A stretch of 64,000 nucleotides of DNA from NCBI GenBank assembly GCA_034406715.1, contig CP137879.1, positions 434,001 to 498,000 on the forward strand, read 5' to 3'. The DNA comes from Rhodotorula mucilaginosa (Eukaryota; Basidiomycota; Microbotryomycetes; Sporidiobolales; Sporidiobolaceae). Each line of letters starts with the position of its first letter. Position 1 is the first letter of the stretch. Both the position numbers and the translations under genes were made by a program. Shown piece after piece: positions 44,801-55,969 of the stretch. The notes below the pieces were generated by a model. That model searched no databases. It had not been told where the DNA came from and saw nothing but the letters and a program-made list of their open reading frames with translations.

Positions 44801-47800
44801 TGCAGGAGCAGCGTGCGGACGTGGGCGACCATGCTCAGCCGGAGCGGCTCCTTGCAGGTGACCAGCGCCAGGCTGCCGGCGAGGCTCTGCACCATAAGAT
44901 GCGCGGCGGTGGCCATCTTGCCCTCGTCGCCTTCCATCGCAAAGTCCTTCATCGTCAACTCGCGAGTCGAGATGCCCGCGATGGTGACCGAGCGCTCGAC
45001 GACGGGCGCGATAATCTCGCGGATCGCGCGGTCGATGGCGAGGCAGACGACGCGCTTGAGCGCCGGGTTCGTCGCAAACATCGGCAGTTGCGAGTTGAAG
45101 ACGACGAGAGCTGGGAGGTTCTGGAGCGCAGCCGAGACGGTGTCTGCGGACGCGCCAACGAGTCAGTACGAGATGCCGGTCTCGGGGAGAGAGGAAAAGA
45201 CGCACCTTGCAAGGACAGAGAGTATCCAGCTTGGTTGGAGCCGAGCATAGGAGGTACACGTCCGGCTTCGCCCTGCGAGCCGGCAGCCGGCAGAGCGTGG
45301 TGAGCAGCGCCCGCGGGCGCGTTGCCAAAGCCGGCACGGAGCGCGTGTTCCTCGAGTTCGTGTCCGCCGAGTTGCTGCTGCTGCTGCTGTTGCTGTTGCT
45401 GCTGGGCGGCGAGGTTGGCGAGCGCGAGTTCGACGGACGCCGACGACATGCCCGGCTGGGCTCCTCCCGCGGCAGCGGCTGCGAGAGCCGCAGCCTGCGC
45501 CTGAGCTTGTCCGGCGGCCTGTGCCTCGCGAGCGGCAATCTCCTGCGAGCGGTTGCGGAGGATGTCGGTCGGCTCGACGTCCTTCAAGTCGATGTCGAGA
45601 CTCTTGCACAAGACTTCGATCTCAAACTTGAGGTTGAGCTTGAGTTCGGCAAACTGGTACAGCTCGACGAGGAGGCGAAGGATGGCCATCAACCACGGGT
45701 TGGGCGGGCGGAAGACGCGCGACTTGGAGCACTGCTCGAGGACCTTGCAGACGAAAGGGATCGCGACGATGAGGCGGTTCGAGTCGTAACCTTCGATCAA
45801 AAGCTGCTTGAACGCGATGTTCGAGTGCTTGATCGGCTTGTCCTTGGCGAGCGTGAGACCGCCGAGCCACGAGCCGAGGTTCTTGAGCAGAGTGCGCTCG
45901 GTCGAGGACTGGACCGTCTTATCGGAATTGAGGAGGGTGGCGAGTTTGACAAACGTCTCGTACAAGACGCGCTTGACGAGCGCCGGCATCTTGAGCGCCT
46001 CGAGGAATTGCTGGTAGAGCTGGTGGTTGTTCGGCTCGATCGAGACTCGCTGCGCGACGAGGTAGTGCGCGAACCACGCAAAGTGGACGGGCTCGATCCG
46101 GTCGAGCATGTCCTGGACCTTGTTCTCAAAGTTGGTCGGCGCGAGATTGTTGACGATGAACAGAATCTTGTCCGACGTCTGCTCGTCCGGCGCGTCCGGG
46201 TCGCCTCCGTCCTCTTCGACGCGAATCGCCGTAAAGGCATGACGTTCCGGCTCGAGCGGCTGCTGTTCAGCGGCCGCGGGCTCGAGCGCGTCGCCGACCA
46301 TGCTCCCGATGTCGACGCCTCCCGGGGCGGTCCCACCGCCTCCGTTCTCCTCACGCTGGAGGAGCGCCTGACGCGCAATGTTGGCGACGTCGGGGTGGAG
46401 CTGCTGAACGTGCGGGATCGAAAGGATGGAGTGCGCGAGTTGGGGCCACTCGCTGAGGCGCGACTGGAACCGCGCGAGGGCCTGGATTCCGAAGCGGAAC
46501 CAGTTCGAGTCGGGCGGGTTGCGCAAAGCGTCGAGCACGTAGCGGACGGCGATACCTAGCGGGACAAAGTCGATCAGGTGGTACTGGATCAGGTCGCCAA
46601 ACAACGACGCCGTGAGGGCGAGTTCGTTCGCCGGGTAAGTGTTGAAGAACCGGTGCTCGTCAAAGAGACCGTGCAAGAAGCACGCGAAGAACTCGTGGTC
46701 GTGCTGGTTGTCCGACTCTTTCGCCTGGCGCAAAGCGGTCACGACCTTGTCGACCGAAATCTCCTGCTCGTACATGCGCTTGTACAGCGCGTCGCACTCG
46801 GCCTCGATCTCGGGCGAGAAGGCGGTCACGGCCATGCCGGGCTCCGAGTCGGTGTTCTTCGGCGAGAAATTCATGAGGCGCGGGTGGAGCTGCAGGCACT
46901 GCGTGCGAACCTCCTTGAAGAGCTCGACGTCACCGCCGGTGAAGAGCTCGTGACTGCGGGGGGTTTGTACGGTCAGTATCCGTCGACTCGGGGACGTTCG
47001 TTCTGGCGGATTGATAGACTCACTGAGCACGCAGAACGCGCATAAAGACAGCAATGGTCGCCGCGTTCAAAGCGAGCGTCGTCGGCTCGGGCGGGTTGTC
47101 CACCTCCTGCCTCCTCAACTCGTGCTGGACCTTGTGTCCAACAAACTCGAGCGCAGTCCGCACGAGCTGCGACCCGTGCACCTGGAACTGGCTCGTGAGC
47201 CACTTCTCGAGGTTGAGGTACTCGCGTCGGCTCGCGAGCGCCGCCAAGTCGAGCGCGAGGACGAACGGACGGAGTTCGAGGACTTGGTCGAGGGCTTTGA
47301 GGTCCTGAGCGATGTCGACGATGCGGGTCACGTTCATCTCGGACTCGGCGTAAAAGTCGCGCAGGGCGGCAAAGAGGAAGTGGCGGTCGATCTGGTACAG
47401 GCGGAGGAAGACGAGTTGATGCGCCGGGTGGCCGGTCAAGAACGTCGAGAGGAGGCGAGCGACGAGCTCCGAGTGGATCGCGTTCCACGGCTTCTGCTCA
47501 TCGGTGGTACATCGTTGTCAGTTCCGATAGTCCGAGTCCCGGTCCAAAGAGAAGAGGAAAACGCACCTCGACCTGCGTCAGAGCAATCAAGACCAGCTCA
47601 GGGTTCGCCTTGCAACCCCTATCCAACAACTCGTGCACGCGCGCCGCGACTTCTCCATTCGCACCCCCCTGGATCCCTTCTCCACCGAGGTTGACCAACG
47701 TCTTGATCAGTTCGAACGCGTTCCACGGCGAGTTTTGCACCGACTGCGCGAGCGCCTTGATCGCCGGTCCGGACTGGGCTGCGTCCTCGAGCGAGACGAC

Positions 47801-49575
47801 GCGGTGGACGCTCGCGAGGTTCGAGAGGATGAAGGACGGAGACAGGGAGGAGGAGTCGACGCCGGGGGGTCCAGCCGGCGCGGGGGAGGAAGCGAGATAT
47901 ACCAGTCGGTCGATGAGCGAGAACTGGAGGGCCGGATTGACCCACGGAGTCCACAATCCCGAGATGGCGCTCGTCCCGCCCGGGCTCGAGACCAATCCAG
48001 GAGGGGACACGACCGGGTTCGCGTGCGGGTCTTCCGCCGTCGGTTGAGGCGACGGCGAGTTTTGCAGGATCGCCGCAAACGCGCGGAGACCAAAGTGGTG
48101 TTCCGGCAACGAGGCGGCGCGGAGCGGCGAGTCGTATCCGCGCACGACGTCGCCCCACCTCAGGGAAGGCTGCAACTCGTGCACGGCGCGGACCCAACTC
48201 GCGACGTCGATTCCACCGCGACCGGCTTCTCCCTCGCGACTCGCATACTCGACCACCTCAAACATCTGCTGCGCGACGCGCATCTCGACGCCGCCACCGC
48301 CCGTGTGGGCATCTTCAGCCTGCAAGCCTCCAAACTTGCTCAAGATGCTCCGGACCAATTCGGGCGACGAGAGCTGCGGGATCGGAGCGAGTCGCACGAG
48401 CGCCGCGATCGGCGAAGGGGGACGCTGCTCGTCGAACGCGATCTCGTTGAACGCGTGCGCGAGGGCTTGAGCGCCCACTTCGGGACCGAGTCGGCCACGG
48501 ACGGCGGCGAGGACGATCGCGCGACGTTCTTCGTCCGAGAAGGCGCGTTCGGGGTTGGCGACGTTGGGAGCGGGAGGGGACTCGCCGAGGTAGAGGTCCG
48601 AGAGGAGGATGGCCAAGAGGCGCGAGATGGGCAAGGGGGACAATTCGGCCAAGTCGCGCGGGCTCTTGGCGGGCGCGCCGAGTTGCTCCAACGCTCCGGG
48701 CAGGGCCTGGCGCACGATGCGGGCCGCGTCGAGGCCGAGCGCGCGTTTGAGTCCGAGAGGAGCGGCAGCCGACGTGGGAGGGTACAAGAGGGTGAGGAAA
48801 GGGGTGGCGAACACGAGTCGTTCGAGCGGGGACAGGTCGTTCAACGAAGGGTGCGACGCCAACAGGCTCGAGAGGGACGAGACGGCCCTCAGGACCGAGT
48901 CGGATCCGTTGGGCCCATCTGCTGCACCCTCGAGGACGGCGTCGCGGAAGCGTTCGGCGAGGGTGGGGTCGCGGGCGCAGCGCTGGATCTCGGAGGCGAG
49001 AAGGCGGAGGTGCAGTTCGGGAGAAGGGGGTTGCGACGCCTGGGCGGATTGGGGCGATGCGGGGGACGAGCCCGACCCCGTCGAGGAGGAGGAGGACGAG
49101 AGGAGGCTGGAAGCGCCTTGGATCAAGCGACGGATCAGGTGCGCGTGCGGGGCGGGTCCATGCAAATCGATGAGCTGTGCAATGGCACGTTCCACCAGTC
49201 AGCCAGGCGCGCGCCAAGGGAGAGTGAGAAGAGCGAGCGAGCGTACCGAGCGGATCTCGTCACGGTTCTTGACAAAGTTGTCCTCTGACAGGGTGCTCAA
49301 CAAGAAGACGATCTGGGCCTGTGTACGCCACAGTGTTAATCTAGTCTGTGCTGTCCCCGCGCGTGTGTGTGCGTGTAGAGAGTGTGTAGAAGTGGGCTCA
49401 CTCTGACGATGGTGAGGAGCGAAGTGGACGCGCCGGACGCCAACGTGGCTGGCTGCTGACCGTTCGGAGCCGAGCCCGAGGGAGGCTGAGCCGTAGCACC
49501 AGCTCCCCCGGGCGGCCAGAGGCCCGGCGGAGGGCCTGGAGCGGGCACGATGGTGGGCTGGGCTGCTCCTGCTGC
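41842..49575 (-). CDS. NOT1: CCR4-NOT complex scaffold subunit NOT1 (CNOT1)
   Basis: Very large scaffold of the CCR4-NOT deadenylase complex. At least seven exons. N-terminal helical HEAT region: AQIVFLLSTLSEDNFVKNRD, ERAIAQLIDLHGPAPHAHLI, then Ser-rich. A second segment starts LLSTFLTGHPAHQLVFLRLYQ. The MIF4G-type region is ELFTGGDVELFKEVRTQCLQ..HDHEFFACFLHGLFDEHRFF. A polyQ run lies near 45370. The CAF40-binding DUF3819 domain includes VAIDRAIREIIAPVVERSV and FAMEGDEGKMATAAHLMVQS. The C-terminal NOT1 domain holds YLSRAAYALLDAIPSNCVQM and FPVEQSHLPDPLAPGLSL, ending WGLLATFGALLQTQQ.. and ALNA, stop at 41842. More than 2,000 residues. The first visible exon (PTIVPAPGPPPGLWPPGG) is open up to 49575 but has no in-frame ATG, so an upstream start exon is missing from this model. 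Confidence 0.93.
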
Positions 49576-49839
49576 TCACACGAGGATGCGAGAGAGAAGC
49601 GAGAAAGGGGAGCGACCGCCGAGGAGCCGCGTGCGCTGGCCGAGGTCACCACAGACTGGCGCGTGCTCGCCCGTATCACAACGCAGAGACAGAGAGACGA
49701 GGTGCGGGTTAACAGCGAGACGCGAGGAGAGAGGCGAGCAGGCCGCGCTTCAATTCAACTCTCTCTCTCAATTGTAGCCATCCATTACAATTCATTACAA
49801 GACACGTCATATTTGAGCAAACAACATTCAATTCCATAG

Positions 49840-51449
49840 TCATGCATCGTCCGCCGTGACAAACATCTCGTACACTCCCCAACCAACCTCAAACGCCGGT
49901 CGGTCCTCCTCCTCACCCTCCCGCGATCCAGACCCCGCCGGCACCACCACCACGATCCGGATCGCTTTCCACCCACTGCCGCCACCCTCCTCACCTTCCA
50001 ACGCACTCGAAACAGTCACCGTACACTCTTGCGGCCTCGACCTCCTCCGTCTCCGCGTCCGCGTCCACCACCTCGAGAGCGCCGTCGAGGACTGGTCCGC
50101 CGCCCGTTCAGTCGCGAGCAGTCTTCGCGCCTCCCGAGAGACCAGGATCGAGTTCGGTAAGGACGGTGACGGCAAGGTCGAAGAGAAACGAGGTCCCGAG
50201 CAGGTAAACAGGGGTGGTGACTTTGTTCCGGAAGAAGCGACGGCGCGCGCGCGGGTCTGTTAGCCGATGAAAAAGCGGAGGGGCGTCGAATTTTCTCGCA
50301 AGTCAGTTTTCTTCTACCCCGATCCGGAACCCCAAAAAGAGAGTGTGTATGCGTCTCTCAAGAGGAACTCACCCATTTGTACCCATCCGCGCTCACTTCA
50401 ACCTGAATCCTCCCCCCGCCGCCACCACCACCCTCGAGGAGGACCCGCTGCGCATCTTCAAGGATCACATGGAGGGTCGCACTTCTCGTCACGCTCGGGT
50501 CGACCGGTGCGATCAGGAGCAAGCCGAGGTAGTCGCCCGTGTGGATCACTAGCGGGGTCGTACAGAAGACCGCGGTCAGCCAGCCACCCTTTTTCCTACC
50601 TTTCCCCCGCAAAAAGAAAGGAAGGGAAGGAGAGAGAGCGAGAACACTCACGATCCGGCGACCTGAACGCGGTACTTGGATCCCCATCCACCGCGTTCCC
50701 ATACCCCCACTGACTAGCCCACCTCTCCTCCTCTCTCCACCTCTCCTCGCCCTCCGTCCACCCCCTCGCGACCCACCCCATCGCTTCCTCCCATTCCTCC
50801 AACCCCCCCTTGACCTTCTCCGGACCGGGGTACTGACTCGCATCCGGAGGGGGTAACAACTGAATGTTGGTCAGGAAGAGGCACGAGTCGGTTTCGAGGC
50901 ACGCCGAACGGGCGTGGTGAGACCAGGGGTGAGGCGGTAAAGGAGGCGAGAGGGAAGAGCGGTAGGGGGTGGGGGAGACGTTCAAGAGGGGCGTGAGGGC
51001 GTGGGAGGCCTTTTCGGAATCGGACAACTCGGCGAGGGGGAAGCGAGCGCCGAGGTACGCCGATAATCGGACCAGGCCCTTTTGCTGCGAGGGCGGGCGG
51101 CGGCGCAGTTTCGCGAGTGAGCATCTCGACCGAATGACGCTAGAGAGCGAAAGGGGGCTCACAATATACTCCTTATTGCGCCGAATCCCCTCTCCATCAC
51201 TATGTCCAAACGGAGTCGGCAACGGTTCCAACTCGCTCGTCGTGACCACATAAGGCGGTTCGTTCTGAAACGTCGTGAACGAGTTGTCGGCGTGGGCGAG
51301 TTCGTCCCGCGGGTAGGCAAGCAAGGTCGAGAGGGAGAGGAAACGGTCGACGTGTTGACGAGAGGTGAAGGCGCCGGTCCCGACCCAGGAGAAGCACGTA
51401 TGTAAGGGGTTGTCTGCGCGCGCACACGGTTGCCGAAAATGTCAGCCTG

Positions 51450-51484
<35 letters not shown>

Positions 51485-52797
51485 AGTAACACGAAAGAAG
51501 AGAGACGCGCGACGCACTGTAGAAACACCACTCGAGTCCAAACAGCATCGAGACTTGATCACTCGTCTGCACCACCACCGGTCCTTCCGGATCCCTCCCA
51601 AACTGGGTATACAGCGCCCGCAGGGGGCGCACGAGCCAGTCGTCGTCTTGGAAGTAGCAGTAAGGGGTATCGGCTTGCGCGCAGGCGAGGAAGCGAGCGA
51701 TGAAGAGGAGGTTGCGCGGCGAGTTGTAGATCCGGAGTTTGGAGGCGGGGCAGCGCGAGGTGGCAAAAGTCTGCGGGCCAGTGTTGAGTGAGTGTGGGAT
51801 CAAGTGAGTGAGCAGGAGGATGAAGGAAAAGAAGTTCAAGAGGGCGCCCGCGCGCACCTTGTGAGTGAGTTGAATCTCGGGGTTGTTGTTCCACACGAGG
51901 ACGGAATCGAAGAACGTGTACCGGCACAAGTGGGCGACGACGAGTCGGACGTTGTCGGTCCGTTTCCAGTGCAACACGATCGCGGTCGTGTCGCCCACCT
52001 CGCTCGCTTCTTCGTACATCTCGAGGTCTTGAGCGAGGGGATCTTCGGTCAAGAGGGACGAGTCCTCCGAGTCGGCCCCGGGGGGATTGATTCGGGTCGA
52101 GTACCTCGATGGTGGGGAGGTGGGTACGAGTTGGGCGAGGAGTTTGTGCGGATCTCGGTGGGCGAGGTTCATCTTGGCCGAGTCGACTCTGCGTCGGCGT
52201 TGTGACCTCTTCCGACCAGTGTTCGTGCCGGCTTGCAAGAGTTCAAAGAGCCCGAGCAGGAACAGCAGGACAAAGACGAGTTGGACGAGTCCGTTCCGAT
52301 TCCACTGCTTCCTCTTCTTCTTGTGGGCGCTGTTATAGGCGGTTTGGGGGGGATCCGCGCCGCCGCCGCCGCCGGCCGTCGTCGTCGCATCGCTCGGGAG
52401 GCGACGGGGGAAGCGCGGAGTCGGGGGAGCCGTCGGGTCGGGTTTGACCCACCACAGGGCGACGAAGCGGTCCCACCAGGGTGACTTGCCGCGGCGCGAG
52501 TTATGAAGGGTGAGTGATGGTCTTTGTCGTGGACGACGAGGGTGCTGCTGGCCCGTGATCCAGTTTGCGAGCGAGGCAGACCATCGGAAGGCGTGATCCG
52601 AGAGCAAGGGCGAGTCTAGCGGCGGGGCGGTTGACGGGACTGGGGAGTGAGCGAGTTGGCGTGGGAAATGGGCCGAAGTTGGAGCCGGAGTGGTGGCGGG
52701 TGCGGGAGTGGCCGAAGTGATGGCGGGTGGGAAGAGCAGTCCCCCGGTTCCTGCTGGATTGGGGGAACCGACTGGAGTTGAACTCCGAGGAGGAGGC
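49840..52797 (-). CDS. Golgi type II membrane glycosyltransferase-like protein (DDD motif), 5' end uncertain
   Basis: Likely a Golgi glycosyltransferase, distantly like the exostosin/GT64 fold; substrate unknown. Open from about 52797 (after a CATGCAG acceptor) through a Pro/Ser-rich tail. The signal anchor GLVQLVFVLLFLLGLFELLQ follows. The catalytic region is TTAIVLHWKRTDNVRLVVAH, FFDSVLVWNNNPEIQLTHK / TFATSRCPASKLRIYNSPRN, YCYFQDDDWLVRPLRALYTQ (metal-binding DDD) and FGLEWCFYS / NPLHTCFSWVGTGAFTSR. The second half, KGLVRLSAYLGARFPLAEL.., VIHTGDYLGLLLIAPVDPSV, RIQVEVSADGYKW and the final ALEGEEGGGSGWKAIRIVVV, looks like a beta-sandwich. The stop is at 49840. The true first exon was not found, and a (CT)n run fills one intron. 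Confidence 0.78.
51451..51480. repeat. (CT)n dinucleotide microsatellite
   Basis: About 15 CT units inside an intron of the glycosyltransferase-like gene. Confidence 0.95.
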
Positions 52798-53283
52798 GGA
52801 GCTGCATGCAGAGAGTGGGATCAGATACATAACGGCGGAGAAGTCAGGAGGAGGAGATGCTAGCTGACGGTGGAGAGACTCTTGCCCCGGGTCGGCGGGG
52901 TGGCTATGGTTCCGAGCCTGCATGCATGTCCCACTGCAGTCTCTTTGGGAGAGAGTCGGACCGAGCCCGAGTCGATCGAGTCGAGTCGAGTTGCAGCTCA
53001 CACTCTCGCCCACGACGCTCCACTCGGTGAGTTCTTGCCAGGCGCTGGTCTAGAGAGTCTGGCATTGGCATGACCTAGCTCGTGCGCCGTCCTCGTCTAC
53101 CCCTCGCTCTGGTGACAGTAACCCCGTGCTCATCTCGCGAGGCGACATCTCATTCAACCCTTGTTGCGGGAGCAGGCAGGCGCACGAGCCAGAGTGCTTT
53201 GGCTGACGGACTGTGCTCTGCCTTGTTCCACCCGGTCCCCCCCACTACAGAATCAACTCACCCCCTTCCCCCTCGTAACTCAA
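52798..53283. other. Intergenic between divergent glycosyltransferase-like gene and TMA7
   Basis: Shared upstream region. It probably contains the unresolved first exon of the glycosyltransferase-like gene and the TMA7 promoter. No separate gene supported. Confidence 0.5.
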
Positions 53284-54045
53284 GATGTCCGGACGACAGG
53301 TGAGCTATCCCCTCTTTCACCTCCGCACTAGTCTAGCCCCATACTGACCACCTCTATCTTCTCTAGGGCGGTGAGCTTCTCTGCACTCTAGCGATCCCGA
53401 TCCCGATCCGAGAGGGAGCGACAACGATCGCGTCGCTTGAGGTGGGTGCAAGCAGCAAAGAGATCACTGATCACGCTCGGTGCGGCATTGGCAGGCAAGC
53501 TCAAGCCTCTCAAGGCCCCGAAGAAGAAGAACGAGGAAGTCGACGAGGACGACGCGGCCGTGAGTCCGGTCCCCTCCCTCCCTCCGCGAGAGGCGCGCAC
53601 CCACCCGAGAGCAGTGCAAAGTCCGAATAGGAATATTGACCTCCTGAATGCTCCCCTTGCGCGCAACACAGTTCAAGGTACGACCATTCTTCTCAGGAGA
53701 CTGCCTACGAGTGTTTGTTCAGCGAGAGCGAGAGGAAATGAACTGAACCTTTTTTTGATTTGGTTTGGTTTCCTCCTCCCTCACCACCACCTCCACCACC
53801 GCCGCCAACCGAATCGCGCTGTGCACGCGCCTACAGGCCAAGCAGAAAGCCGAAGCGGCCAAGCTCAAGGAGATGCAGACCAAGGCAGCAAAGGGCGGTC
53901 CCTTGCTCGGAGGAGGTGAGCACAACACCGGATTCCTTTCTTCTTGTCACTTGCGAGGTTACGACGACAGACAGGCGCTGATCTCGAGGAAACACTACAA
54001 CCCGTGGAATGGAATGCAGGGATCAAAAAGTCGGGCAAGAAGTAG
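53284..54045 (+). CDS. TMA7: Translation machinery-associated protein 7, with two micro-exons
   Basis: Small ribosome-associated protein. Six exons give exactly 64 residues, the family length: 53284..53298 (MSGRQ), 53367..53370 (four nt, GGCG), 53495..53559 (GKLKPLKAPKKKNEEVDEDD..), 53672..53677 (six nt, TTCAAG = FK), 53837..53915 (AKQKAEAAKLKEMQTKAAKG..) and 54020..54045 (IKKSGKK, TAG). Each micro-exon has consensus signals (CTCTAG|GGCG|GTGAGC and ACACAG|TTCAAG|GTACGA). Without the first the frame fails, and without the second the conserved AFKxKQK motif is lost. The result closely follows the human protein pattern MSGREGGKKKPLK..GGIKKSGKK. The basic/acidic coiled composition is typical. Confidence is high because both frame and conserved length demand these exons. 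Confidence 0.93.
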
Positions 54046-54428
54046 TCTCTCTCTCTCCCTCTGCGGCGACTAGAGAGGATCGGAGGAGGTGTCTTTTTTT
54101 GCGAATGGGATCACGGGCCTAATATATCACATTCAAAGGGGGACGCGTCCTCGTCGTTGGGAGAGTTTCTCAGTCGTCTCGTCTCAATCACAGATCGTAA
54201 AAAGAGACGCCCGTAGCAGCAGCTGCTGCTGCTGGCAGGAGGAGGAGAAGCTCGAGGAACATGTTTGCGAGGCGGGAGGGAGGTGGGCATACCTTGACTT
54301 TCTCAATACATTTACAATCAAGAAGCGGGCGAGAAGGAGGGCCGCCGGGAAAGAAGGGAGGAACGGACTTTACAACACTACTGTATGCTTTTCGATCCTT
54401 CGAGTCTGCGCCGTCGGCTTCCTCATCT
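54046..54428. other. Intergenic between convergent TMA7 and the coiled-coil gene
   Basis: About 380 nt of shared 3' flank with an AGCAGCTGCTGCTGCTGG stretch near 54220. No gene. Confidence 0.5.
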
Positions 54429-55569
54429 TCAGACGCCTACCACCGCCGCCTCCGCATCTTCAATTCGGCCGCCTTCGCCTTCTCCTTCAAGCTGCATCGA
54501 CTCTTCCCCGTTTTCTCCTCCTCCACCTCCTCCCTCTCCCATCCCTCCATACCCGCTCTCTCCATGCGGCGCTTCTTCTTCCTCAACTCCGAACGTGGCA
54601 GCGGCGGCGGTGGCAGTGGCGGTGGCGGTGGCGGCGGGATCGACAGCCGCCGCCGTCCAGAGTTGATCCAATGCTGAACGGATCGCCTTCCCCTCCTCTT
54701 CACATCGCAATCACAATCACAACTCGGGTTCAGTAAAATCCGGCTCGTTTCTCGACTGGAGAGAGGGCGGGCGGACGGAACGGACCTTCTGCGACTTGGG
54801 AGACGGCCTCGGCGTGTTTGCGCGTTTCGGTCACGATGGCGGTCACTTCGCGCGAGACGGCCTCGGCCACACTCTGGATCGTGTCCTGTGCGTTTTCGTT
54901 TCCCCGACAAATCAGCTTCTTTCTCGCTCTTTAACCCTGTGATGAGAGTCCGAAGCGAGCCGAGTGGCGTTCTGGGATGAACTACGAACCGAACGAGCGG
55001 CGATGAGTTCGAGGAGCTTCTTCTCGAGGTTGCGGATCTCGGACGTGACGCGCGCTTCGTTCTGGCGATGTTGCTCGACGCGCTTCTCCCTGCGAGTTCC
55101 ATGCCGAAACATCGTCAACGAGTCGAAAGTCAGCAACTTTGCTCTCTTCGTTCTCGTTGAAAAGAGAACGGCGCAAGTGCAACTCACATTTCCTCCTCGG
55201 CCTGCTCAAACACCTTGTTCACTTGCTGCTGGTACGTCTTGGCGAGTTTCTCCCCGTGCGAGACGATCGCTTGAAACTTGAGGCGGCGGTCGTTGCGCCG
55301 TTTCTTGTCAAAGTCGGCGAGCAGTCGGGCGAGTCTTTGGCTGGGAAGCGTTGGAATCGAATGTGGTAGAACGCGTCGCTTCAGGTTAGAATGGGCTTAA
55401 CCATGTTTTGAGAATGTCTCCGAGTCGGTCCGGGCCGTGATTGCGACTCCAGAGGCCGCGGAGATGCGAGGGAGAAGGAGGAGGGAGGACCGACTCACGC
55501 TTCCTCGTCGTCGTCGCGCGCCATCTGCGACGAAGTCGTCATCGGAGAGAACAACTCCTCTTCATCCAT
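54429..55569 (-). CDS. Unrecognised coiled-coil protein with acidic Gly-rich tail
   Basis: Family not recognised. The start MDEEELFSPMTTSSQMARDD is at 55569. Joins are ..DDDEEA / LARLLADFDKKRRNDRRLKF, ..VFEQAEEEM / EKRVEQHRQNEARVTSEIRN, ..LLELIAARS / DTIQSVAEAVSREVTAIVTE, ..EAVSQVAE / ALDQLWTAAAVDPAATATA. The middle, about residues 25-140, is one long amphipathic helix (IVSHGEKLAKTYQQQVNKVF) typical of coiled coils. The last exon encodes an Ala/Thr repeat and then a Glu/Gly-rich tail ending AEAAVVGV, with TGA at 54429..54431. About 240 residues with no signal peptide or membrane span. The middle is loosely reminiscent of SYCP3/Cor1-type coiled coils, but that is not enough for a name. Confidence 0.72.
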
Positions 55570-55969
55570 GCTGTACGGTGATGTTCGCTCGCCTTGCGTT
55601 GATGTGAGCTAGGGAGGGGAAGGGAGGAGGAAAAAGAGCGCGGGGGCGCCACTCGGGATTTTCGAGACGAGCTTCCTTTCCAGTCGGAGATGTGTATATA
55701 GAGTATAGTCGATGCAGAGGCAAACTGAGGGAGAAGGCTATCATCCAAAAGGCAAGTAATAACAGAAGGGTAACATCAAGGAAGAAACGTAAATCCGAAA
55801 CTACCAGAGTTCGGGAGGATATCGCGAGAGACACAGAGAGCGGGAGGGATATACTAACGGGGGTGGCACACACCAAAAGGGGGTTTACTGCGACTAAGTA
55901 CGGCATGAAGGCAAAGAGGAGAAGGATATGAAAAAAAAGCGAAGGCCAAGAGTGGGCCGGCGAGCTTGC
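55570..55969. other. Intergenic between G-alpha 3' end and coiled-coil gene start
   Basis: About 400 nt with the coiled-coil gene promoter and the G-alpha 3' flank. No gene. Confidence 0.5.

Noticed and set aside
45207-46559. 450-codon plus-strand open frame opposite NOT1
   Set aside because: Antisense artefact; the sense strand carries the MIF4G-type region and polyQ of NOT1.
47633-49288. 551-codon plus-strand open frame opposite NOT1
   Set aside because: Arg/Glu/Gly-rich antisense shadow; NOT1 on the minus strand explains the region.
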